NCBI GenBank assembly: GCA_015709615.1
Contig: CP054179.1
Coordinates: 682,001 to 746,000, forward strand
Direction of reading: 5' to 3'
From: Gammaproteobacteria bacterium
GTDB taxonomy: Bacteria; Pseudomonadota; Gammaproteobacteria; Burkholderiales; Nitrosomonadaceae
Length of the DNA: 64,000 nt
This document shows, piece by piece, positions 44,224 through 52,691 of this stretch. The position numbers were made by a program, and so were the translations under genes. The notes beneath the pieces were generated by a model. That model did no database searches and was not told the DNA's origin. It saw only the letters and a program-made list of their open reading frames with translations. How positions within the stretch are numbered: the first letter of the stretch is position 1; each line of letters begins with the position of its first letter.

Positions 44224-44534
44224 TCTATACTCCCTTTTATTGATAACATCAAAAATAACATCGAAACGGAAAAAACGAGTCTCGATTGAACTGATTCACT
44301 TTATCTTGTCTGAATTCTACACAAAGCACTTATCTAATAAATTTGTTACACTTTATCAAACTTTTATCAGATAAAAATTAAATTTATAACGCCGGTGAGA
44401 GCAATTTCAGAAATTTGAATAATGCTCCTAAATTATTATTAGTATTATCTTCAGGAGCACTTCCCTCACATTTTAATAATCCTACATTTTCAGCAAAATT
44501 CATATTCCCTGAACGGGTACCATCATCAACAAAA
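44224..44534. other. Intergenic region between PEP-CTERM gene and LuxR-type regulator
   Basis: About 310 AT-rich bases contain the promoter region of the PEP-CTERM gene. Short open frames exist on both strands around 44384-44627 but lack ribosome sites and overlap the regulator; none is supported. Confidence 0.4.
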
Positions 44535-45482
44535 TCACAGGTCATTCTGTTTAAAATCATTTCTCCCAGAGAAATAACCAAATACCAATTGGCTGCGATT
44601 GCGGACCCCGGTTTTTATGAAAATTGATTTTAAGTGCTTTTTGACCGTTTCCGGACTGACAGCGAGCTGTTGCGCGATCTGTTTGTTGGTCAATCCTTTT
44701 GTTACCAGCTTTATAATTTCCTGTTCGCACCTGGTAAGTACGACATCGCGTGGAGGAAAAGCATGCGAAGGATTCTGCCAGCTGGACAGCGTGTCAAATA
44801 TCTTACGGATTAAGCGATGCGGAAACCACAGCTCGCCCCTGAGCGCAACCACATGGATCGCTTTTTCAAATATCTTGTAATCGACTCCAATCTGCAAAAA
44901 ACCGGATATGCGGTATTCGATAATTTCGCTGATAAGTTCCGGCAAATCCCGCTCATAGAGCAAAATTATTTTAACTGCCGGCATCTTCTTCCGGATAATG
45001 CGCAGCTGTTCGATGACACGATCCACCGATAGTCTCATATCGATCAATATGAGATCCGGACATATTTCATCGAATTTATCGTCGCTGACCGCTATTTCTT
45101 TGAAATTGGATTGATTGATACGGATATGAGGCAATATATCCGGATAATGGCAAAATTGATTATTTAAGTCCGCATGCTCTGTAATAACCCACAGATGCAG
45201 CATGCCGCTATCATGCTCTGCGATTGAAGACTCAAGGGTTAACCGCGTTTTTGCCAGCTCCGCACGAAGATAGGGCAATTGACCTTGTAGCATCGGTAAA
45301 TTACGCCGGTCATTCCGGCGCCGATCGTAGCGCGCTCGTCCACGTAAAACCGGTGAATCGCGCCGATCGTACTGGCGCTGCCGCCGATCATGCAAGCGCC
45401 GTTCGGAAGAAACAGAATCGGCATAATCTTGCGCTTGCGGCTCCGAATTCGCTAAGTATTGAATATCGATAGGTGATTTCAA
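44535..45482 (-). CDS. LuxR-type response regulator with Arg/Asp-rich N-terminus
   Basis: The 315-residue product ends in a GerE/LuxR helix-turn-helix (about 245-305: TRCEQEIIKLVTKGLTNKQI, then AQQLAVSPETVKKHLKSIFI). The middle is a receiver-like domain with CPDLILIDMRLS and a Lys-like position replaced (IILLYERDL), so phosphorylation by a histidine kinase is uncertain. The first 60 residues hold unusual basic repeats (RRLHDRRQRQYDRRDS, RYDRRRNDRR). It is flanked on both sides by PEP-CTERM genes on the same strand and could regulate them; no kinase gene is adjacent. Confidence 0.82.
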   Translation of the reverse strand: MKSPIDIQYLANSEPQAQDYADSVSSERRLHDRRQRQYDRRDSPVLRGRARYDRRRNDRRNLPMLQGQLPYLRAELAKTRLTLESSIAEHDSGMLHLWVITEHADLNNQFCHYPDILPHIRINQSNFKEIAVSDDKFDEICPDLILIDMRLSVDRVIEQLRIIRKKMPAVKIILLYERDLPELISEIIEYRISGFLQIGVDYKIFEKAIHVVALRGELWFPHRLIRKIFDTLSSWQNPSHAFPPRDVVLTRCEQEIIKLVTKGLTNKQIAQQLAVSPETVKKHLKSIFIKTGVRNRSQLVFGYFSGRNDFKQNDL

Positions 45483-45707
45483 TTTCGTATTTCCGTTATT
45501 GTCTTAAAATAATCATTCCATTTGGCACTGCGTTTCTTGCAGCTTCTTCGCATCAAATCCAATAACTTTTTCTTTCGGAGTTTCATTCATTTTATCCCGC
45601 CGGCGGCTATAGCAAATCAATTTAGTCAAAATCGACTAACTATAATCCCCTCTATAAAGACAGGAATGCTCAGTTATCAATCGATTATTGAAATCGAAAA
45701 GTAATAT

Positions 45708-46328
45708 TTATCGTTGCTTTTGCTTACTGATTGAAAAGCCAATCAAGCCAAATCCTATGAGTAACATGGCATAGGTTTCAGGCTCCGGCACCGCGCTCAC
45801 GCCGATTACAAAATCATCCCAATCGCCTAGATGCTTCGCTCCCGCGCTATCGTTATATCCCAGCACATACGCATATGTGGTCGATCCGATCAGCATATGC
45901 GTTCCAATTAATCCAATCGATGTGCCTTTATCCCAATGACCGCCGTTGACGGCAAACTTACCGACATCACCTTCAAACTTAAAGCTCAGCGGTCCAACCG
46001 TACTGACGACCGAGCTGATCGAGGTTCCGACAGGATCGGATTCAAGCAGCTTGGTGCCATTCAAAGTGTTATAGAATTTATCGATGAATCCGGATTCCTG
46101 GCCAAGATAAGTGTAAGTAACCTTTTGCGATCCCGGGCCCGTGAAGTCCAGATGCCCAAGACTTACTGCCGAACCAACCGGCAGCACAGGAAAACCGGCG
46201 ATGTTAAAAGCTTCGGTTCGGGTTGCCGCATCGGTAACGACAAATGTAAGACCCGCATGCGTAGTACCGCCCATGATCATGAGCATTGCCGCAATCACGG
46301 TGTGTTGGATATAAAACCGGATATTCAT
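45708..46328 (-). CDS. PEP-CTERM sorting-domain protein
   Basis: The 206-residue product has a signal peptide (HTVIAAMLMIMGGTTHA), a beta-rich body (LTFVVTDAATRTEAFNIAGF and TYAYVLGYNDSAG) and a sorting signal VPEPETYAMLLIGFGLIGF then SKQKQR. It is exported and handled by exosortase. Its C-terminal signal is nearly identical to that of the PEP-CTERM protein at 43531, pointing to the same processing enzyme. Confidence 0.87.
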   Translation of the reverse strand: MNIRFYIQHTVIAAMLMIMGGTTHAGLTFVVTDAATRTEAFNIAGFPVLPVGSAVSLGHLDFTGPGSQKVTYTYLGQESGFIDKFYNTLNGTKLLESDPVGTSISSVVSTVGPLSFKFEGDVGKFAVNGGHWDKGTSIGLIGTHMLIGSTTYAYVLGYNDSAGAKHLGDWDDFVIGVSAVPEPETYAMLLIGFGLIGFSISKQKQR

Positions 46329-46701
46329 TTTTACCCCCAGAATTATTGATCGAATAGAATTAATTCACATCATTTCCACTAGTGAATTCACAACGATTGC
46401 ATGTTAGACGGCGGGCAGATTTTTAACCATAGGAAGTTAATCCTTATTTAATAATAGGTTGCTAGTTGCTTTTGACTAGTATCGCTAGGCAGCCTATCCC
46501 GGGAATGTCATGGATTTGATTGATTTAATCTGAAGAACAAAAAGTGGCCAATTTCGTGCAAGGATAGGATTTCACTCGGATAAATAGAGGAAAACTAGAG
46601 TGCTGTGATGCGATCGTAAGTTTTTTGAATAATACTGTGAGAAATTGTATTTTCAGGAGGAAGCGGTATTTTCCGATGAATCGGTTAGGGAAGCTCTGAA
46701 A
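46329..46701. other. Intergenic region upstream of PEP-CTERM gene
   Basis: About 370 bases, AT-rich near the PEP-CTERM start, hold its promoter. The right edge passes into the dispersed repeat, with an IS-end-like string gggaagctctgaaaaa at 46688-46703. No gene is seen. Confidence 0.4.
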
Positions 46702-46821
46702 AACTACTATGCTCGGTCATGCTGTGTTGAAATCAGACTCAAAATGTTCATTTACACCTAGTAAACTGCGCTTTCTCGCCTGATTTCCCCTTGCCTGACC
46801 GTCGCTCGCTACCCTCTTCAG
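46702..46821 (-). repeat. Dispersed degenerate repeat, copy 2
   Basis: This copy matches 18338-18472 in the same orientation. It begins actactatgctcggtcatg and ends near gtcgctcgctaccctcttca. Its minus-strand reading (VASDGQARGNQARKRSLLG, then VNEHFESDFNTA and a stop) is intact where copy 1 is broken. The outer edge (GAAGCTCTGAAAAA) looks like an insertion-sequence end. The repeat reaches the last codons of the membrane-protein gene at 46818. Confidence 0.6.
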
Positions 46822-47192
46822 ATCTTCCTTTGCGGCTTTTGCGATAGCTTTCCAAAATAGAAACCGGCAAGTATGCCGATTATCCAACCGCTCACGATCA
46901 AAATCGGCAGCAAGTGCGAATCGTTGGTATCGCGGAACCGCGTGATCAACAGACCCAGCGGCGCAGCACCAATGGTTATAAAAACGCAGGATAGGGTTGC
47001 GTTGCCGCTCCAACGATACAAACCATACGACAAAAGGAAAAAGGGCAAAGTCATGATCAGCTGCATGGGCCAAGAAATACCGCTCCAGAGCAACCCGAAC
47101 CCCAGAAATGACAATAAAAAGCCTCCTACCAAGGCGAGCAGAATAATGAGCATTTCTTTCCAGTTACTGCGTTGATTCGACTCTGTTTTCAT
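46818..47192 (-). CDS. Small four-helix membrane protein, uncharacterised
   Basis: The 124-residue product has four predicted membrane helices (LIILLALVGGFLLSFLGFGL, the following WPMQLIMTLPFFLLSYGLY, a central LSCVFITIGAAPLGLLI and LPILIVSGWIIGILAGFYFG). I do not recognise a family. It follows nhaC by nine bases, so it is co-transcribed. The stop codon lies at the edge of the dispersed repeat, so the original C-terminus may have been altered by that insertion. Confidence 0.65.
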   Translation of the reverse strand: MKTESNQRSNWKEMLIILLALVGGFLLSFLGFGLLWSGISWPMQLIMTLPFFLLSYGLYRWSGNATLSCVFITIGAAPLGLLITRFRDTNDSHLLPILIVSGWIIGILAGFYFGKLSQKPQRKI

Positions 47193-47201
47193 TGCTACTC
47201 C

Positions 47202-48632
47202 TCAGTGAGTTTGTGCTGCCTTGTTCTCTTGCAGTAGTCCGATTCCAAGTACGGCCATGGCAATAGAAACTAAAGGATTCAACAAGTTCAACAACGCATA
47301 AGGCGCATAATCCAATGTCGGAATGCCCAAGGTTGCGACATAAAAAGTGCCAGCCGTTGTCCATGGAATAAGCCCCGTGGTCAAAGTGGAACCCTCTTCC
47401 ACCGAGCGCGACAGTACTGCGCGATCCACTCTTCTCTCCTGATAAGCGCCTTTGAAAAGTTGGCAATTCAGAATAATCGAGATATATGCCTCACCCATTG
47501 CGATATTACCGATCAAGCCGGACAAAATGGTGGTGGCGATCAGCATACTCACTCGCCGGATGCGCGCAATGACATGCGCCAGAAGTACTTGCAGAAATCC
47601 GGCGTGGTGCATGATGCCACCCAGCGCCAATGCCATAATGGATAGCAGCAGCGTCCATGCCATACTGTAAAGTCCGCCGCGTCCGAGCAAATCGTCGATA
47701 TTGGCAATTCCCGTAGTACCGGGCGAATTCAGCCACAGCGTATTAATAACATCGATGCTGCTCTTTTCTTGATATAGAACGGCAATCAGCATGGCCAGCA
47801 CGATACTGCACGTCATGCTGACTTCCGCGTCATAGCGTTTGATACTTAACCCAAACATCAGCAGCAACGGCAACAAAGTTATCCATAGATTCAAGTGGTA
47901 AGCGCCCGCCAGGGCTATGCGGATTTCATCGATATGCGCTCTCGGCAAGGCATTGTCGCCATAATGTATTCCCCAGACGACAAAAATCGCCAGGACAATC
48001 AGCAAGGTGGGAATAGTGGTGTACAGCATGGAACCGATATGCCGGTACAGACTCGTTCCGGCGCTCATGGCCGCCAAATTGGTGGTGTCGGAAATCGGTG
48101 ACAATTTATCGCCGAAAGTAGCGCCCGAGACGATCATCCCGGCTACCAGCGGTAGCGGAATACCCATCGCATCACCGATACCGATCAGAACCACACCGAT
48201 CGTCCCTACCGTACCCCAGGAAGTACCAGTAGCAACCGACATGAAACTGCACAGCAGCAATCCAGCCGCCAGAAAGGCGCCCGGACTGAGCCAATCCAGG
48301 CCGTAATACAACAAGCTGGCAATCGTACCGCTCTGCATGAAACTGGCAATGACCATACCAATCAGCAGAAAAATATAAATCGCCGGCAGCGCCTTGATAA
48401 TTCCATCATCCATCATGCGCCGGATGTCGGTAAAGGAATAACCCAACCAGCGCGCTTGCAGACAAATCCAGATTAATGCCAGAAAGATAACGGCGTGAAT
48501 ACTGACTGCGAATGCAAACATACCCAGCGCAATCAGCAAAAAAACCCCGGAAAAACAAATCGACGCTTGCCATAGAGATGGCGGTCGCTGCGTCGTGTGC
48601 AGTTCTTCCACCGATGAAGCGTTGTCAGTCAT
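47202..48632 (-). CDS. nhaC: NhaC family Na+/H+ antiporter
   Basis: The 476-residue product has about 11 membrane helices and NhaC hallmarks including FMSVATGTSWGTVGTIGVVL, GMIVSGATFGDKLSPISDTTN and a C-terminal SVEEGSTLTTGLIPWTTAG. It should exchange sodium for protons across the inner membrane. A small soluble protein gene overlaps its start by eight bases, and a small membrane protein follows after nine bases, so the three form one minus-strand operon. Confidence 0.92.
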   Translation of the reverse strand: MTDNASSVEELHTTQRPPSLWQASICFSGVFLLIALGMFAFAVSIHAVIFLALIWICLQARWLGYSFTDIRRMMDDGIIKALPAIYIFLLIGMVIASFMQSGTIASLLYYGLDWLSPGAFLAAGLLLCSFMSVATGTSWGTVGTIGVVLIGIGDAMGIPLPLVAGMIVSGATFGDKLSPISDTTNLAAMSAGTSLYRHIGSMLYTTIPTLLIVLAIFVVWGIHYGDNALPRAHIDEIRIALAGAYHLNLWITLLPLLLMFGLSIKRYDAEVSMTCSIVLAMLIAVLYQEKSSIDVINTLWLNSPGTTGIANIDDLLGRGGLYSMAWTLLLSIMALALGGIMHHAGFLQVLLAHVIARIRRVSMLIATTILSGLIGNIAMGEAYISIILNCQLFKGAYQERRVDRAVLSRSVEEGSTLTTGLIPWTTAGTFYVATLGIPTLDYAPYALLNLLNPLVSIAMAVLGIGLLQENKAAQTH

Positions 48633-48825
48633 TATTGACCCGCTCCTGCTTCAGGTAAAAACAAGAGGAGCAGCTCACCATAGTCAGCGGCTTGCCTAGC
48701 TTTTCTTCTGATAAACTTGAGGGCGGCCTGATACCGATGTACTGCATCGCCCGATATTGCGACGGCGTCAATTCCCTTTTCAGAAACTCGAGGCCTTTTT
48801 TGAAATTTTCATACGGTTTAGTCAT
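48625..48825 (-). CDS. Small conserved hypothetical protein, 66 residues
   Basis: The product (MTKPYENFKKGLEFLKRELT, then PSQYRAMQYIGIRPP) is predicted to be helical with three cysteines near the end (MVSCSSCFYLK). It overlaps nhaC by eight bases, evidence that it is translated. A GGAAAATCGG site precedes the ATG. Start regions of this gene and the divergent methyltransferase are only about 34 bases apart. No function is known. Confidence 0.6.
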   Translation of the reverse strand: MTKPYENFKKGLEFLKRELTPSQYRAMQYIGIRPPSSLSEEKLGKPLTMVSCSSCFYLKQERVNND

Positions 48826-48858
48826 CCGATTTTCCTTTATTGCTCAAGATTATTGATA

Positions 48859-50019
48859 ATGAAATTTACCGGCACTATTACGCATTTATCGCAAAAAGGT
48901 CTGGGCGTTGTCAAAAACGCGCAGAATAACCTGTCTTATTTTGTCTACGGTACCTGGCCCGGCGATGCGGGAGAATTCGAAGTCATCGACAAACCGCTCA
49001 ATAACAAAAAATTCGCCTTTGCAAAACTGATTCGCCTGATACAACCCTCGATACAGCGGCAAACACCGCCCTGTCCTCATGCCGATATTAGTTTGGCGGA
49101 ACAAGCCTGCACCGGTTGTCCGTGGATGATTGCCGATTATACAAGTCAGCTTGAACAAAAACGAAAGCGCTTTGTTTATGCCCTGCAAAGAGCCGGATTT
49201 GACACGAATCGGCTCGACATCGGCCCTGTCCACCCTTCTCCGCAACTCTACGGCTACCGCAATCGCTGCCAGCTGAAAACGGACGGCGAGCGGCTTGGCT
49301 TCGTATCGGAAAATTCATATCAAATCACACCGATTAGCGATTGCATCGTACTCAATGACGCCTGCCGGAAGCTGTTAAAAATCGCTATGCAGCAGTTGCC
49401 TAACCCAGCATGGCAAGCTTCAGCCGATGATAAATGGTCATCGATAGAACTGGATGACGATACGCAACCCGAGGAAATCCGCGCGAACCGGAAACGTCCT
49501 TTCAAACAAGGCAATCCGCAACAAAACGACCGGATGCGCGCGTGGTTGAAAGAAAAACTGGCACACAATCCGCAGTTGGGCAAAGTGGTGGAATTATTCA
49601 GCGGTTCGGGAAATTTCACCCCCATCATCGCGGCATCGAACTGCACCGAAGTGATCGCTTACGAATCCGATGATCAAGCGGTTCAAACGTTGCAAGCCAA
49701 GAATCTGGATAAAGTGACCGTGCATGCCACCGATCTCTTCAATCCGCTGGTTTGGAAAAAGCTACAAAAACATGCGCACGATGCAGAAACCTTGGTGCTC
49801 GATCCGCCGCGCGCCGGGTTAAAAAAGCATCAGGGATTTTTTTCCAGCTTCGCCGCTTTGCGGACGATTCTCTATATTTCCTGTAATCCGGAGACATTCG
49901 CTCGCGATTCCTGGTTTTTTCACCAAAACGGCTGGACGATCAACGACATTCAACTGGTTGATCTGTTTCCGCACACACCACATATTGAAGTATTAGCAGA
50001 ATTTAAAAAGACTACTTAA
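48859..50019 (+). CDS. RlmD-like 23S rRNA m5U methyltransferase
   Basis: The ATG at 48859 gives 386 residues; an earlier ATG would read through the divergent gene. An N-terminal TRAM-like region (FTGTITHLSQKGLGVVK) is followed by four cysteines (Cys72, Cys84, Cys87, Cys162) suited to a 4Fe-4S cluster as in RlmD. The Rossmann domain has VELFSGSGNFT, DPPRAGLKK and the catalytic SCNPETFARD. It should methylate a uridine in 23S rRNA, but TrmA/RlmC/RlmD paralogues cannot be told apart with certainty. At 386 residues it is about 45 shorter than E. coli RlmD. Its stop lies inside the TTAA end of a MITE-like element. Confidence 0.87.
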   Translation: MKFTGTITHLSQKGLGVVKNAQNNLSYFVYGTWPGDAGEFEVIDKPLNNKKFAFAKLIRLIQPSIQRQTPPCPHADISLAEQACTGCPWMIADYTSQLEQKRKRFVYALQRAGFDTNRLDIGPVHPSPQLYGYRNRCQLKTDGERLGFVSENSYQITPISDCIVLNDACRKLLKIAMQQLPNPAWQASADDKWSSIELDDDTQPEEIRANRKRPFKQGNPQQNDRMRAWLKEKLAHNPQLGKVVELFSGSGNFTPIIAASNCTEVIAYESDDQAVQTLQAKNLDKVTVHATDLFNPLVWKKLQKHAHDAETLVLDPPRAGLKKHQGFFSSFAALRTILYISCNPETFARDSWFFHQNGWTINDIQLVDLFPHTPHIEVLAEFKKTT

Positions 50020-50166
50020 GGAGGCGCTGATTAATTCGGCGAACGAGATGAAGCACGAGGCGCATGGAACACAGCAACCGAGACATATCAACAAGATAGG
50101 CGAGGGAGCGAGTACCGTGCAACGAAGTGATTCGCTCGTGCTGTCAAATAATCAGCGTTTCCTTAA
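50016..50166. mobile_element. MITE-like element, 151 bp
   Basis: Inverted ends TTAAGGAGGCGCTGATTA (50016-50033) and TAATCAGCGTTTCCTTAA (50149-50166) match at 16 of 18 positions and enclose about 115 bases without a gene. The TTAA at each outer end may be a target duplication or part of the repeat. The inner sequence contains GAGATGAAGCACGAGG-type phrases that I associate with repeats in Nitrosomonas. The left end supplies the stop codon of the methyltransferase gene. Confidence 0.7.
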
Positions 50167-50256
50167 CCGAAAATAGTAATTGAAGAGAACACTGATTATA
50201 AATAAAGGAATCAATGCTTACTTACATTGACTCCTCTTTTATGACTTAAAGCAGAT

Positions 50257-50523
50257 TCAAGCAGTAATTTTTACCGAAGAAAATCGCGCTTTGTTTTTGG
50301 ACATTACATGCGATCTTGCGACAACAAGATAACCCAAAAAAGTAATAGCACCTAAAAGAACGGCGACATTAACTACACTCAATCCAATCCAATTTATAAC
50401 CGAATCAATTTGCGACAAAGTTGGCATAGTACCGAATAAGGCGATGCTGATTAAAGGAATAATGCCAAATAAAATAAAACAAATTTTTATTGTAATTACT
50501 AAAAGAAATTGGCTTGTTTTCAT
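50257..50523 (-). CDS. Small two- or three-helix membrane protein, uncharacterised
   Basis: The 88-residue product has hydrophobic segments FLLVITIKICFILFGIIPLI and VVNVAVLLGAITFLGYLVVA and a basic tail. The ATG follows GAGGAGGCTTT, a strong ribosome site, which is the main evidence for translation. I do not recognise the family. It is a single gene next to the MITE-like element. Confidence 0.6.
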   Translation of the reverse strand: MKTSQFLLVITIKICFILFGIIPLISIALFGTMPTLSQIDSVINWIGLSVVNVAVLLGAITFLGYLVVARSHVMSKNKARFSSVKITA

Positions 50524-51208
50524 AAAGCCTCCTCTAAGAAGAATTTATTGAAATTTGATTATTCTGAAAGATTCAGAACCTTAAAATCGACAAACTTCAC
50601 ATAAATTTTATACCAAGATCACAAAATATTCACAAATTATTTTCATTTCCAACTAAAATTTTTTCACCAATTAAATTTTATACACAATAACTTGCTTAGT
50701 CGTAATTCAGATAATAGCCAAACACCCGATCGATGCTATCTCATCAATTTCGGATTAAGGCATCAATCATTAAAATATAAGCACGGAGAACATCAGCAGC
50801 ATTTGGTTTTTTCTATTTTTGTCTGCACTTTTTATGAAGAATATCCCGGATATTCATTTCTGAATCAAAGAAAAAGACAGAAAAATTCTATTCGACCCAA
50901 GACCTACTCAATCGGCGTCAATCCTAACAGCAGCAAACTAAATGAGCGATCTGGAGGAATTTTTAATCCTTCGCGGCCTTCACTTTTAATTCACACCCAT
51001 TTCACTTTTTATTCACATTCATTATGTTAATTTACCCTTACAGCAGAAGGGATTTAGTAGTTTCTGATCATGGCATATCAGAATTCGTAATGTGAAAACA
51101 GTTTTCTACTTTTTGACCGAATATTGGCGCACATGTGGATTTGAAGCTAAAATCTTCAAAATAATGTAGAAATTATTTTCAATAAGAACATAAAGGATAA
51201 ATGATTCG
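50524..51208. other. Long AT-rich regulatory gap upstream of the DAB-type operon
   Basis: About 685 bases separate a small membrane protein gene from the carbon-uptake operon. It is AT-rich with no convincing gene (a 112-codon frame at 50692-51030 lacks a ribosome site). It contains two palindromes, TCTGAT-N8-ATCAGA (51063-51082) and TTTGAAG-N7-CTTCAAA (51140-51160), likely operators. An AAAGGA site at 51193 precedes the first operon ATG. Confidence 0.5.
51140..51160. promoter_or_regulatory. Perfect inverted repeat, candidate operator of the DAB-type operon
   Basis: TTTGAAG and CTTCAAA, perfect seven-base arms separated by seven bases (CTAAAAT), lie 48 bases before the first ATG. The geometry (21 bp, T-rich/A-rich arms) suits a LysR-type regulator such as CbbR, but no regulator gene is adjacent, so this is inference. 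Confidence 0.45.
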
Positions 51209-52681
51209 ATGGGGATACTCAGTACATTACTTCTAACACCAGTATTAGGTATTCTGATACTCGCATTAATTCCAAGCAAGAACACAAGCCAAATCCGCTT
51301 CACCGCTAATCTGATCGCAATCTTAGTGTTTCTTCTAAGTCTTTGGCTGATTTTTAGTTACGATCGGTCCAATGGCCAAATACAGTTCTATGAGTATTTT
51401 GTTTTTAATCCTAAACTCAATACTGCTCTCGCCCTGGGGGTTGATGGATTGTCACTACCCATGGTGGTATTGGCGGCCTTGTTAACTTTGATCGCTTTGC
51501 TTGCTTCGTTCAACATAGCGCACAACATCAAAAGTTATTATGTCAGTATCCTGCTGTTGGAATTAGGGATGCTGGGCGTCTTTCTATCACAAGACTGGTC
51601 ATTGTTCTATATTTTCTGGGAATTGACCTTGGCGCCGTTGTTCCTACTCATCGATCGCTGGGGAGGCACACGCCGTCATGTAGCCAGTTTGAATTTCGTG
51701 CTCTATACGATGGGCGGTTCGATTTTCATGCTCATCAGCTTGATCGCCATTAGTCAATATATGCCAGAGCATGGCGGTACTTTGATGTCTGCGATGTCTA
51801 TTGCCGCACAGAACATGCCAAGAGACGAACAAATCTGGGTTCTCATCGGTTTTCTCATCGGCTTCGGTGTCAAGATGCCGATTTTTCCACTGCATGGTTG
51901 GCTTCCATTAGCGCATGTGCAAGCACCAAGCCCGGTCAGTATATTGCTATCCGGCATTCTTCTCAAAATGGGCGCCTACGGCATGATTCGCGTGATTGTC
52001 ATGCTGCCGGAAGCCACGCAAATGTTACAGACGCTATTAATCGCGCTGGCATTGATCGGAATGATCTATGGCGGTGTTCTGGCTTGGCGGCAAACCGACA
52101 TGAAAGCCATGGTTGCTTACTCATCGGTCAGCCATATGGGCATTATCCTTCTGGATATTGCCACGATGAATAAAACCGGTTTGATCGGCGCGGTCTTGCA
52201 AATGACAGCGCACGGTTTGGTTGCCGGTGCGATGTTCCTGTTGGTCGGTTTGTTGTATGAACGTACGCATACCCGGAATATTCTGGATTACAGCTCCCTG
52301 GTCAGAGTCATGCCGCGTTTTGCCTTCTTTATGACCATTACTTTGTTTGCCGCCATGGGATTACCCGGCACTGTCGGATTTATCGCAGAACTGCATGCGA
52401 TCGTCGGCGGCTTCCAGCAATGGGGCAATCTCATGATTCTGCTGGGTGTGAGCATTATGATCGGAACAGCCTATGCCATGCGGACTATCGGTATGCTGTT
52501 TACCGGTCCGGTGAAACCCCAGATGCGTAACATCGAAGATTTGAAGATATACGAACTCATCGCGGCCGGATTTCTGGTTGTATTAATCGTGCTGTTTGGT
52601 TTATGGCCGGCACCGTTGATTGATCTCTCAATAGCGACCATGAATCAAATGAACGGCACCATCATGCAAAGTATTCAATAG
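51209..52681 (+). CDS. NuoM-like proton-conducting subunit, first gene of DAB-type operon
   Basis: The 490-residue product has 13-14 predicted membrane helices and is an antiporter-like NDH-1 subunit. The key charged positions are all there: Glu in FWELTLAPLF, Lys in GFGVKMPIFPLHGWL, a second Lys in LLKMGAYG, His in TAHGLVAGAMF and Glu in GTVGFIAELHA. It should conduct protons (or Na+) to energise the adjacent DabA. It is clearly not part of complex I here, since no nuo genes flank it. dabA starts ten bases after its stop, within one operon. Confidence 0.9.
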   Translation: MGILSTLLLTPVLGILILALIPSKNTSQIRFTANLIAILVFLLSLWLIFSYDRSNGQIQFYEYFVFNPKLNTALALGVDGLSLPMVVLAALLTLIALLASFNIAHNIKSYYVSILLLELGMLGVFLSQDWSLFYIFWELTLAPLFLLIDRWGGTRRHVASLNFVLYTMGGSIFMLISLIAISQYMPEHGGTLMSAMSIAAQNMPRDEQIWVLIGFLIGFGVKMPIFPLHGWLPLAHVQAPSPVSILLSGILLKMGAYGMIRVIVMLPEATQMLQTLLIALALIGMIYGGVLAWRQTDMKAMVAYSSVSHMGIILLDIATMNKTGLIGAVLQMTAHGLVAGAMFLLVGLLYERTHTRNILDYSSLVRVMPRFAFFMTITLFAAMGLPGTVGFIAELHAIVGGFQQWGNLMILLGVSIMIGTAYAMRTIGMLFTGPVKPQMRNIEDLKIYELIAAGFLVVLIVLFGLWPAPLIDLSIATMNQMNGTIMQSIQ

Positions 52682-52691
52682 GATAACTAAA

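Noticed and set aside
46702..46821. Coding tail of a longer gene covering 46717-47073 on the minus strand
   Set aside because: That frame overlaps the better-supported membrane-protein gene in another frame; only the repeat part reads as protein-like in both copies.
50692..51030. A 112-codon frame upstream of the carbon-uptake operon
   Set aside because: No ribosome site, no family pattern, and located in the AT-rich regulatory gap.
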